In this document: one piece after another, positions 54,427 to 62,620 of the stretch
Layout: the number at the start of each line of letters is the position of its first letter
How positions within the stretch are numbered: position 1 is the stretch's first letter
Assembly: GCA_016929395.1 (NCBI GenBank)
Contig: JAFGIX010000022.1
Span: forward strand, 1-64,000
Reading direction: 5' to 3'
Length of the DNA stretch: 64,000 nucleotides
Source: Candidatus Zymogenus saltonus
Lineage (GTDB): Bacteria > Desulfobacterota > Zymogenia > Zymogenales > Zymogenaceae
The notes under the pieces: generated by a model
Database searches by the model: none
What the model was told of the DNA's origin: nothing
The model's input: the letters and a program-made list of their open reading frames with translations, nothing else
Made by a program: the position numbers and the translations under genes

Positions 54427-55425
54427 ATGAATAATAAGGTTTTTGAAAAGAAGTCTATTGTTCCAATAGTCAAGGAGATTAGAATCATCGGACCGCTCCA
54501 TTCCGGCAAGATGGCAATCCTTGGGTCTATAGAACAAGCTTTCTTAAATTGGAATAAATATGAATCCGGAGTAAATATAGGTTTTTTCCCGCAGAATAGT
54601 AATATGGAAAATCTCTGTTATCAATACAAAATAACAATAAAAAAGGGAGAACTTCCGAAATTAAATATAGATAAAATCACCGAGTACATTTTTGATCTTG
54701 AATTAAGGGGCTCTCGTCTTAAATGGTTTTTGGGTAAAAAGATGGTCCGCTTTCGTGTCCTGTATTTCCCCGGGACATTGTCTTTCCCCTCTACAGCAAA
54801 GAATGATCATGATTGGTCGAAGGCCTCAGGCTTTTCAAAAGAGCTGGTGGATTCTTTAGATAATGCGGATGGATTTATCGCCTGTCTCGATGCGAATGAC
54901 AACGACGCTGCCTTTGATTTTTGGGCCAATCTCCCAAGGATTCTGGGGAAGATCGAAAACAAACCTAAAAAGGTCGTTGTCTGCCTGAACAAGTCGGATA
55001 AGTTGTTTGCCGATAGAGAAGAGAAGGCATACGGCTCCTTATTGAACGAAAGTCCTCTGAAATATGGAAAGGATTTTATCCCGAAATCGGGATTGAATTG
55101 TCTTGATATGTACTGCAAAGGAGTTAAATTGGGGATTTGCTGGTCCTCGGTTTATGGATTTCTAAAAACAAAGGGCTATGCCAATTATAACTCAAATAAT
55201 GACCGTCTGCTTCTATGGGGCAAAGAGTACAATGACCAGGATGTAATTAATAATTGGATGCCCTATCATGTAGTCGAGCCATTTTTATTCATGGTATTGG
55301 GCGGTGTAAAAGGGGTAAAAAAGTATAGTGTAAACTCTCAGCAATTCAAAGAATGGATTATGGGAAAGTTCAGCGTCTTTTATCGTTTTCTATTTAGATT
55401 AAAGGCCGTTAAGGCGAAGGGTTAA
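54427..55425 (+). CDS. P-loop GTPase-like protein, degenerate P-loop (second of pair)
   Basis: A 332-residue paralogue of the preceding protein (matching ILNWN/FLNWN, FDLELRGSRLKWFLGKK, FDFWANLPRI, WMPYHVVEPFLF). Walker A reads GPLHSGKM (residues 22-29): the Ser/Thr that coordinates magnesium is Met, and the switch motif DGPGG is YFPGT. The G4-like CLNKSD is kept. It may bind but not hydrolyse nucleotide and could form a heteromer with the intact paralogue. An extra C-terminal tail of about 25 basic and aromatic residues is unique. AGGAG precedes the ATG. Confidence 0.72.
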   Translation: MNNKVFEKKSIVPIVKEIRIIGPLHSGKMAILGSIEQAFLNWNKYESGVNIGFFPQNSNMENLCYQYKITIKKGELPKLNIDKITEYIFDLELRGSRLKWFLGKKMVRFRVLYFPGTLSFPSTAKNDHDWSKASGFSKELVDSLDNADGFIACLDANDNDAAFDFWANLPRILGKIENKPKKVVVCLNKSDKLFADREEKAYGSLLNESPLKYGKDFIPKSGLNCLDMYCKGVKLGICWSSVYGFLKTKGYANYNSNNDRLLLWGKEYNDQDVINNWMPYHVVEPFLFMVLGGVKGVKKYSVNSQQFKEWIMGKFSVFYRFLFRLKAVKAKG

Positions 55426-55457
55426 AAATTTTAATACCTCGCTCAAGTCTACCGATA

Positions 55458-55478
55458 TAGTCTATAGTCTATAGACTA
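55458..55478. promoter_or_regulatory. operator-like 7-mer array TAGTCTA/TAGTCTA/TAGACTA
   Basis: Two direct copies of TAGTCTA followed by its inverse TAGACTA, without gaps; units 2 and 3 form a 14-bp palindrome. It lies 74 bases before the 1377-residue gene and after the GTPase pair. Confidence 0.5.
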
Positions 55479-55551
55479 TTGAAATTCTATAAGAATTTTG
55501 ACAGCTAAAGGTAGCTTCTAAGGTGGCGTTTCTGTTTTCATAGGTGTTTTG

Positions 55552-58500
55552 ATGTCAGAATCATTATCGTGGCACCAATATGTTTTTGGAAAGCTCGTAA
55601 AATATCCGGACGGTCCAATCCTTGGTCCGGACCATGATTGTATCGGAAAATCTGAGGGATTTCCTGAGGAGCTGGAAAGATATTGTCGTTACGACAGAGT
55701 CGGACTCGGTTCCGGTGACGTCTTCGAGTGGCACGAATATCCATGGCTGAACAGGGGCGGAGGGATTGTATGTCGCCCCCACATTATTGACGATAAGGCT
55801 TATGTTATCGTCGGCCGTATGCAAATGAGGTCGGAAGATGGAGGCCCGGCCAAACCACCTTTCAGGCTCTATCATCACAGGCACTATATCATTACAGATG
55901 CAAAGAGAGTTCTCTACCCCCCTGTTGTAATGTCTACCGATATCCCCTGGATGGAGCCGATGGTTGAAAAGGAGATGGCCCTGAAGCCTGTCACGACATC
56001 ATATAAACATTTGGACAAAAGACTTCCGGATGAATGGATTGAAGAGATATCCGAACCACTTAAGATCGTGATGTCCGGACAATCTTTGAGTGTGCAGGAT
56101 TGGGCAATGGAAGTGGATAATTTCCTCTCGACAGTCAACTTGGTTCTCTGCGCGCTTCCCTTGACCCTTGTGTGGCGTATTCCTTTCGGGGCGGGACTGA
56201 CCAATATGGACGGATCCGTTGCGATCGGGATGGGGATGTGGGCATTAAAGGGGGCCAGGATTATTAAGGGAGAGCGAAAAGACACCGAAGAGCATGATTT
56301 TTCCGATGGTGAGTACTACTACGGATGGATTGAGGAAAACTGCTCTGGTTGTTCGACCTATCGTGAGTTGGTGGACACGGTGGCGGAGAAGCTGCCCAAG
56401 TTTGAAAGCTATGACTCAATCCCCATTGGCTTGTCCTGGAAGGAAGTTTCCAAACAGATATCCGGAGTTGTATCCAAGTTGGAAAGAATTAAGGAATTTC
56501 GGAAATCTTCTGATATCAATGTGCCGGAAGAACGGGTGACCGGGATTGTAAATGTATTGGATGACTTGTTTGCCACCGTTAGAGAATACAACCCCTGGTA
56601 CGATTTGATCTCGACCGGCGGAAAGGCCAACTGGTTAAGGGAGTGGCTAAAGGATGCGGAACTCGAGCTTATCTGGTTTTCCCTTTTAGAGATAGTAGAT
56701 AAAAAAACTCAAAGATTTTTTAATTCGCTTCCCGAAGGGAAATATCAAAAAATTGTAAAGAGATTGTTATCGGGAGAAAAGTCCGACGATAATGAGCTGA
56801 TAAAATTTATTCGTTGTGCCACAAAAGACAATTTAGACAATCTAAATCTGCTGATTGGAAAAGCAAACATTTTTGACAGCTACTTGATGGCTGAAGAGTC
56901 CCGGAGAAGGGGACTGCATACCAAGTTGGAAATATTAATAAATCGGAAATATTCTGATACCGCTTCAAGTCTCGATCTGATCAAAGAGAGTAAGCGTTTG
57001 GCGGCTCAATTGGTCAAGTTGAACAAATTGCCCACAAAAACTATGTGTCGCATCTTGCTCCTTGGATGGGAGGAGATAGACCAAAGGGAGAAAGATGAGA
57101 TTTCACACAAGATAGAATCCCTGATCGGACAGCCGTATACTTACATTATTACCGGTTTTGAACGTGAAGATTTGAGGGGAGGTGATCATAGAAGAGTATT
57201 TTCAGAGGTAGGAATTTCGGCAATAAGGGAAAAGATTAGTATTGATCCCGAGGTATCTCAACGGCTTTTTATGACAATAAAAAGAAGATATAGTAAAGGC
57301 TCTTTTGCTAATGTCATTTCAAGGGAGTTGTTCGATATATTCAAATTCTGGCTTTGTAATGCAAAAAAGGCAGACATCAGATGGATGAAGGATGAGTCAT
57401 TAATATTGTTGTCGGATATTCTGAACGGCGAAAAGGTCGATATCAAAGGTTATCTCGGCGAGGAGATTGATACCGGATTTGTAAGGAAGGTTCTCGAATC
57501 TTTTGAGTCGAAGATAGAGATTAAAAATTTTGTGGTCAAGAACGTTTCAGAGTTGGAATTTTTAGAAGAGATTATGCCGAGTCATTGCGAATTGACCCTT
57601 TCCGATTCGCAAATAGGGCTTATGATTGACGAGGCATTTGTTGACGAATCGAATCTAAAGAAATATAAAGGTATTACTTCAAGGAGAAGGGACCTGCTCG
57701 ACAAACCGGGGTGGCGTCTTTTGTCTTTACCGGAGCATAATAAGATAAAGATCGGTCTGTACGATACGGAGTCGGATTCTTTGAAGTACTTAAATGCCTT
57801 TTCGATCTTGATGCTTGTCCTCAGGGGCGTGGATATGCCAAGGGGGGATTTGAATAAAATTACTCCGGAGATAATCGGGGATTTTTTTGAGCGGGATGAA
57901 TGGAGTAAATATTTCTATATAAAGCATTTACACTTCTTTTCCAAAGAGGCGAAGAGAAAAAAAGCCGACCGTTTTGGCGAAGCTCTCCTGACTTCAAGGC
58001 TCGGATTTGCAAAAGGGGCTTTATCAAGGAGTGAAGTTGAAAATGTAGTTATGAAGGAGCTTAAAAGGAGCATCTGGACGAGGGATTTGTTCTTCTCCAA
58101 TATATTAGATATTAATTATCACAGGGAGTTTATTGCAAACATATCTTGGACCGTCGGCAGGGAAACCATAATAGAGACATTCAAAGATATAAATTTTGTT
58201 GATGTATTTAGAGAGCCTGAATATTGTTTATTAGAAAAACAAAGAGGCAGTGCCATGAAAAAGTGTCCTGATTGTGGAAGGAGAGTAAGGGAAGCAAATT
58301 CCATATTTTGTCCTGACTGTTCGACAAGACTGGTTTCTGTTACCGCCGAGGATATTCTGGAATCGCAGCTCAGGGAATTGATCAAGGAAAAAGGATACTC
58401 TATCCTCGACGACAGGAATTGTGAAAAATTAATCAGTAATCTCGAATATAAATTTTTTTTGGAGGAAGAGGATAAGAATGATTATTGGCGTAAGAAAAAA

Positions 58501-59685
58501 TTCCTGATCAAGGCTTTGAAGGGCAATTTCCCACAAGAAATTTTGTCTCTAAGAGACGAACATACGGCAGACGAAATCATTGAAACGCTGAAGGACAAGC
58601 TTTTGGTCTACCAAAAGAACCTGAGTAAAGATAGTGCATACTGGGTAATTGCTACATGGATATACGCCTTTAAAGAAGATGATAACGGTAAAGGGCCAAA
58701 TGGTGACACCGAGGGCTATCTTTCAATAGAAAAGAATAAAGACAGAAACGAGATGCATCCTAAACATGGTTTTGTCGGTAAATCTGTCTATATTATTTTT
58801 GAACCGCAGCTTAACGATGCAAAGTGTTTTTCGGAGGGCCTTGCCGCCGTAAAAGTCAAAAAGAAATGGGGTTATGTAAATAAGGACGGTGAAGCCGTTA
58901 TTGAATCGAAGTACGACAAGGCCAATGATTTTTCTGAAGGGATTGCCGCCGTCTACATCGGCGGGAAGTGGCAGTACATTAACAAAAAAGGGGAGCCTAT
59001 TGTTGACTCTCTGTTCAATGACGCATCCAGTTTCTCCGAGGGGGTGGCCGGTGTGGATATGAAGGAGAAGATCTGCTACGTTGATAAGTCTTTTAAGATC
59101 GTCGCCACGCCTCATGTAGACCACAATTGGGAGGGTTGGGGCAGGTCTTTTTCCGAGGGTATGTGCATGGTGGCGAAAGGTAAAAATCTTGGATATATTG
59201 ATAAGGAAGGATTTTTTTGTATAGAGCCGAACTATCGCGAGGCAGGAGATTTTTCGAATGGCCTGGCGCCGGTGGTGCCATCCAAATTCCCTATAAAAAT
59301 ATGGGGCTATATTAATAACGTAGGTAAATATATTATATGGGCACGTTTTTTTGGGGCCCGTAATTTTTCTGAAAGACTTGCCGCGGTGAAATCGATTCGA
59401 AATATAAAGTGGGGATACATTGACGACAGGGGGAAGTTCGTTATCAAGCCAAGCTTCAAGGATGCCCTGGACTTTTCGGAAGGCCTTGCCGCTGTAAGGC
59501 ATTCGGGCGGAAAGTATTCGGGGAAGTGGGGTTTTATTGACAAGTCGGGAAAATATGTAATAGACCCACGATTTATAACCGTCAGGAACTTTTCCGAGGG
59601 GCTCGCACCGGTAATGATTGAGGGTAAATGGGGATATATCAGCCATCCTCTGAAGGTCGATTCTTACAGGGATGGGAGTGTTTGA
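55552..59685 (+). CDS. 1377-residue protein with GAP1-like N-terminus, zinc ribbon and WG repeats
   Basis: A very large cytoplasmic-looking protein. The N-terminal 250 residues (SWHQYVFGKLVKYPDGP, CIGKSEGFPEELERY) resemble GAP1-type N-termini of GTPase-associated systems, tentatively. Residues 250-900 are helical and unassigned. A zinc ribbon with CPDC and CPDC knuckles lies at about 903-925. From about 1073 to the end there are around seven WG beta-repeats (FSEGLAAVKVKKKWGYVNKDG and variants), often linked to ligand or peptide binding. It follows the two GTPase-like genes in the same direction. The ATG at 55552 is preferred over the adjacent TTG. It is the likely effector or sensor hub of the locus. 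Confidence 0.75.
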   Translation: MSESLSWHQYVFGKLVKYPDGPILGPDHDCIGKSEGFPEELERYCRYDRVGLGSGDVFEWHEYPWLNRGGGIVCRPHIIDDKAYVIVGRMQMRSEDGGPAKPPFRLYHHRHYIITDAKRVLYPPVVMSTDIPWMEPMVEKEMALKPVTTSYKHLDKRLPDEWIEEISEPLKIVMSGQSLSVQDWAMEVDNFLSTVNLVLCALPLTLVWRIPFGAGLTNMDGSVAIGMGMWALKGARIIKGERKDTEEHDFSDGEYYYGWIEENCSGCSTYRELVDTVAEKLPKFESYDSIPIGLSWKEVSKQISGVVSKLERIKEFRKSSDINVPEERVTGIVNVLDDLFATVREYNPWYDLISTGGKANWLREWLKDAELELIWFSLLEIVDKKTQRFFNSLPEGKYQKIVKRLLSGEKSDDNELIKFIRCATKDNLDNLNLLIGKANIFDSYLMAEESRRRGLHTKLEILINRKYSDTASSLDLIKESKRLAAQLVKLNKLPTKTMCRILLLGWEEIDQREKDEISHKIESLIGQPYTYIITGFEREDLRGGDHRRVFSEVGISAIREKISIDPEVSQRLFMTIKRRYSKGSFANVISRELFDIFKFWLCNAKKADIRWMKDESLILLSDILNGEKVDIKGYLGEEIDTGFVRKVLESFESKIEIKNFVVKNVSELEFLEEIMPSHCELTLSDSQIGLMIDEAFVDESNLKKYKGITSRRRDLLDKPGWRLLSLPEHNKIKIGLYDTESDSLKYLNAFSILMLVLRGVDMPRGDLNKITPEIIGDFFERDEWSKYFYIKHLHFFSKEAKRKKADRFGEALLTSRLGFAKGALSRSEVENVVMKELKRSIWTRDLFFSNILDINYHREFIANISWTVGRETIIETFKDINFVDVFREPEYCLLEKQRGSAMKKCPDCGRRVREANSIFCPDCSTRLVSVTAEDILESQLRELIKEKGYSILDDRNCEKLISNLEYKFFLEEEDKNDYWRKKKFLIKALKGNFPQEILSLRDEHTADEIIETLKDKLLVYQKNLSKDSAYWVIATWIYAFKEDDNGKGPNGDTEGYLSIEKNKDRNEMHPKHGFVGKSVYIIFEPQLNDAKCFSEGLAAVKVKKKWGYVNKDGEAVIESKYDKANDFSEGIAAVYIGGKWQYINKKGEPIVDSLFNDASSFSEGVAGVDMKEKICYVDKSFKIVATPHVDHNWEGWGRSFSEGMCMVAKGKNLGYIDKEGFFCIEPNYREAGDFSNGLAPVVPSKFPIKIWGYINNVGKYIIWARFFGARNFSERLAAVKSIRNIKWGYIDDRGKFVIKPSFKDALDFSEGLAAVRHSGGKYSGKWGFIDKSGKYVIDPRFITVRNFSEGLAPVMIEGKWGYISHPLKVDSYRDGSV

Positions 59686-59880
59686 AAGATGATGCAAAGA
59701 GGATCAAATCCTTGTCCGCCGATATGATTGAAGATGGAGCTGCGCTTGGGCAGGGATAATATTTTAAGATAATAGTGATTAAACATCGTTTTGGGGATGG
59801 GTCTCATTTAACAGGTTTGATATTGAATTACATGATCTGTTGATCGGTCCAAAACTAAAAGATTGTAAAATACAGATAAC

Positions 59881-60741
59881 ATGATCAATATTGAAATTGA
59901 GCCCCGGTTTGAACGGGCGGATTCCTTTTCCGAGGGATTTGCCGCGGTCAGGATAAAGGACAAATGGGGTTACGTTAACAAGATGGGAAACATTGTAATA
60001 AAGCCAAGGTTTGAAAAGGGGCTTTCTTTTTCGGAGGAATTGGCCGCCGTTTCCTTAAATGGCAGGTGGGGATACATCAACAGGGATGGAGACTTTATGA
60101 TTGAGCCCCGGTTTGATAAGGCCTATCGTTTTTCTGAGGGAGTAGCCGAAATAAAAATAAAGGATAGATGTGGATATATCAACAAGTCATCCGAGATGGT
60201 CGTTTATCCAAGCATCTCAAACGACTGGAGAAGTAAAGGCGCAATTTTTTCCGATCATTTGGCCCCTGCGGAGCTTGATGACAAAGTAGGGTTTATAAAT
60301 AAGGAGGGAAATTTTATGATCCGGCCCCAGTTTTTGGATGCAGAGGAGTTTTCGGAGGGACTTGCCGCCGTCTCTGTAAAGAGGTTTTTCTCCAAGATGT
60401 GGGGATTTATCGGCAAGGACGGTGTTTTTGTCATCAAGCCCGGATTTTTTGCCGTTTCCGCCTTCTCGGAGGATCTCGCCGCCGTGCGCACCTCTGTAAA
60501 TATGTACGGTTATATAGACAAAAAGGGGACACCCGTTATATTGGACAACTATGAAAGGGCCAAGATATTCTCGGAGAGGGTTGCTGCCGTTAAGGTTTTC
60601 GGTAGAGGGTGGGGATTTATTGATAAAAAAGGGGGTTATATCATCAAACCGCAGTTCTCGGATGCGGGCAATTTTTCGGAGGGATTGGCTCCCGTATTGT
60701 CTGATCAGAAATGGGGCTACATTAAAAATCCAATTGCCTGA
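59881..60741 (+). CDS. WG-repeat protein
   Basis: A 286-residue protein made almost entirely of WG repeats (FSEGFAAVRIKDKWGYVNKMG and about six related units ending KWGYIKNP). It closely resembles the C-terminal third of the 1377-residue protein upstream and could have arisen by duplication of it. There is no signal peptide and no clear Shine-Dalgarno, and a 195-base gap separates the two, so expression is less certain. It may compete with or complement the WG domain of its neighbour. Confidence 0.75.
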   Translation: MINIEIEPRFERADSFSEGFAAVRIKDKWGYVNKMGNIVIKPRFEKGLSFSEELAAVSLNGRWGYINRDGDFMIEPRFDKAYRFSEGVAEIKIKDRCGYINKSSEMVVYPSISNDWRSKGAIFSDHLAPAELDDKVGFINKEGNFMIRPQFLDAEEFSEGLAAVSVKRFFSKMWGFIGKDGVFVIKPGFFAVSAFSEDLAAVRTSVNMYGYIDKKGTPVILDNYERAKIFSERVAAVKVFGRGWGFIDKKGGYIIKPQFSDAGNFSEGLAPVLSDQKWGYIKNPIA

Positions 60742-61164
60742 AGAAATTGTTTTATATTCGGATGAAATTAAAGACACCTATATTGTATGGTTGTATGGTG
60801 ATTTGGGCGGCATAGAGATTTTTTACGTTAATCTGTTTTTGTATACATTAATGCGTTGAATGGATACAGGGTTTTTCTCGCAAATATGGAACTTGGAGGG
60901 AATGGGACATGTTATATAAAAGTGGGATAATTATTAAGTCTTAAGATGTCATAACTGAACATAGTGAGCAATTATATTATAATTTCAATAAAATACTTAA
61001 AATTTATATACAGGAAATTCTGTTGTGTTGAATCGTTTTTTGTGTTATACAAAATCTGTGATGCAGGTCACAAATCGCCCTCAACTTCGATTTTCTTTTT
61101 ATTATCCAATGATTAGCGACTAATTGAAGACTGACAGGAATTTATAAAGTTACAGGTAAACGTT
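60742..61164. other. 423-base gap with CRP-like site
   Basis: AT-rich with no supported gene. Its one clear signal is the palindrome at 61057-61072 listed separately. Confidence 0.4.
61057..61072. promoter_or_regulatory. CRP-type palindrome
   Basis: TGTGATGCAGGTCACA matches TGTGA-N6-TCACA exactly, 92 bases before the ATG at 61165. A CRP/FNR-superfamily regulator may bind. Confidence 0.55.
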
Positions 61165-62439
61165 ATGACAAAAATAACTTGCCAAGATCCGGAATGCGCT
61201 TTTGAAAACAGAGACACGGCCCTTTTTTGTGGGAATTGCGGGCATATTTTTTGTGACGACGGTTGGAGCGGATTAAACAGAAACAATATGATGAACAGAT
61301 ATATTCCTTTTAAATCAACTGGATTGAGCGAAAAAATTCCCCAAAGTACATACATACAATCGTTCGGCAATCCGTTAATCGATAAGAAAAGGTTGATCTC
61401 TTTTACCGGAAATGAGATTCGGATTACCCGCCTGAATAACATTCACGATATGAGTGGGGTGATAGATGACGTTTTTGCTGTTCCCGGTGGTGTTGTACAC
61501 AGTTCATCGGCCGTATTTATGCCACCTTATGTGTATTACCCCACAAACGGCAGCATAATAAGGTATCATATCGGGAAAAGCGATGCGGAGATAGAAGAGG
61601 CGGAAAAAAATGAGTTTATAAGTCATACTTACCCGATTGGAATAAAGAGCGGGGAAAAGAGTTTTCTCGTATTGCCCTATAAAAAAAACAGCGCCCTCTT
61701 TATTCTGACAATCAACAAGTATCATCAGATTGAAGATAGAACGGAGATTACAGTAGGGGAATTATTTGCCGCCAAAAATGACGCCATAGGCAAGATAGTA
61801 TATTCACCAAAAACAGATCAAATTATCGTCTTGAGCAAATCCCATAAGATCTCCAGGGTATCACTGCCTTCCCTTGGCGTGGACGGCTGTGACGAGGACA
61901 TTTTTGATGATGCTGAAATTATCGAATCCTCCGTGCCTTGTGTTATAGAAAACATGATGTATTTGTTGTGCTTGAGTGCAGGAAACAGCATATCCCTGAT
62001 AATCAAGGATTTAACCGGCGAGTTCAAGACCGGATATTCGGTAATTACAGAGGTTGATAAACTTTCAAGAAATCTAAAAACAAAATATTTTCTTCATCCT
62101 CCACTCCCTTTTAGTGACGGAGTTATTGTCTCAAAAGATGAAACCTGTTTCTGCACGATCAAGTATAATCCTGCAATCGGTGATACTCAAGCCAGGGCTC
62201 AAGCAATACCGGTAAAAAACAATGGCCACTGGAATGCCCTGTCGATAGCCGATGATGTCTTGTTTTTATGCGACGGCGAAGTGAAAATTTTGGATACAAA
62301 AAAATGTGAAGATACTTCACTATGGCAAATACGGGATAACAAGAACGACGATCTTTTCGTGGGTTTCTTTTTTTATGAAAAATATTTATATATGGTTTAT
62401 GAGGATTACATTTCATTTGTGGCTCTTGTAAATCCTTAA
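61165..62439 (+). CDS. hypothetical protein with N-terminal zinc ribbon
   Basis: A 424-residue protein whose first 35 residues carry a treble-clef-like zinc ribbon (CQDPEC, then CGNCG). The remainder is beta-rich and looks like a propeller or similar all-beta fold (FTGNEIRITRL, VFMPPYVYYPTNGSI, IVLSKSHKISRV, VLFLCDGEVKIL), but I cannot assign blades with certainty. No membrane segment. It lies between the WG-repeat genes and a vWA protein, and its zinc ribbon echoes that of the 1377-residue protein, hinting at a shared module. Confidence 0.68.
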   Translation: MTKITCQDPECAFENRDTALFCGNCGHIFCDDGWSGLNRNNMMNRYIPFKSTGLSEKIPQSTYIQSFGNPLIDKKRLISFTGNEIRITRLNNIHDMSGVIDDVFAVPGGVVHSSSAVFMPPYVYYPTNGSIIRYHIGKSDAEIEEAEKNEFISHTYPIGIKSGEKSFLVLPYKKNSALFILTINKYHQIEDRTEITVGELFAAKNDAIGKIVYSPKTDQIIVLSKSHKISRVSLPSLGVDGCDEDIFDDAEIIESSVPCVIENMMYLLCLSAGNSISLIIKDLTGEFKTGYSVITEVDKLSRNLKTKYFLHPPLPFSDGVIVSKDETCFCTIKYNPAIGDTQARAQAIPVKNNGHWNALSIADDVLFLCDGEVKILDTKKCEDTSLWQIRDNKNDDLFVGFFFYEKYLYMVYEDYISFVALVNP

Positions 62440-62620
62440 GGATTCTTATTACATTCGATAGCGAGAGATTCATAATTTTCGATTAACGCTTTGAAGCCCA
62501 TAATTGTGTGTTTTTTCAAGAACTTAACTTTTGTATTATGTTGTTTAATTAGACCTGAAGTAATTTGACAGTACAGTATCTTTTGGTTTTAAAGATTTAA
62601 CCTCAAGGAGGAGTAAAAAA

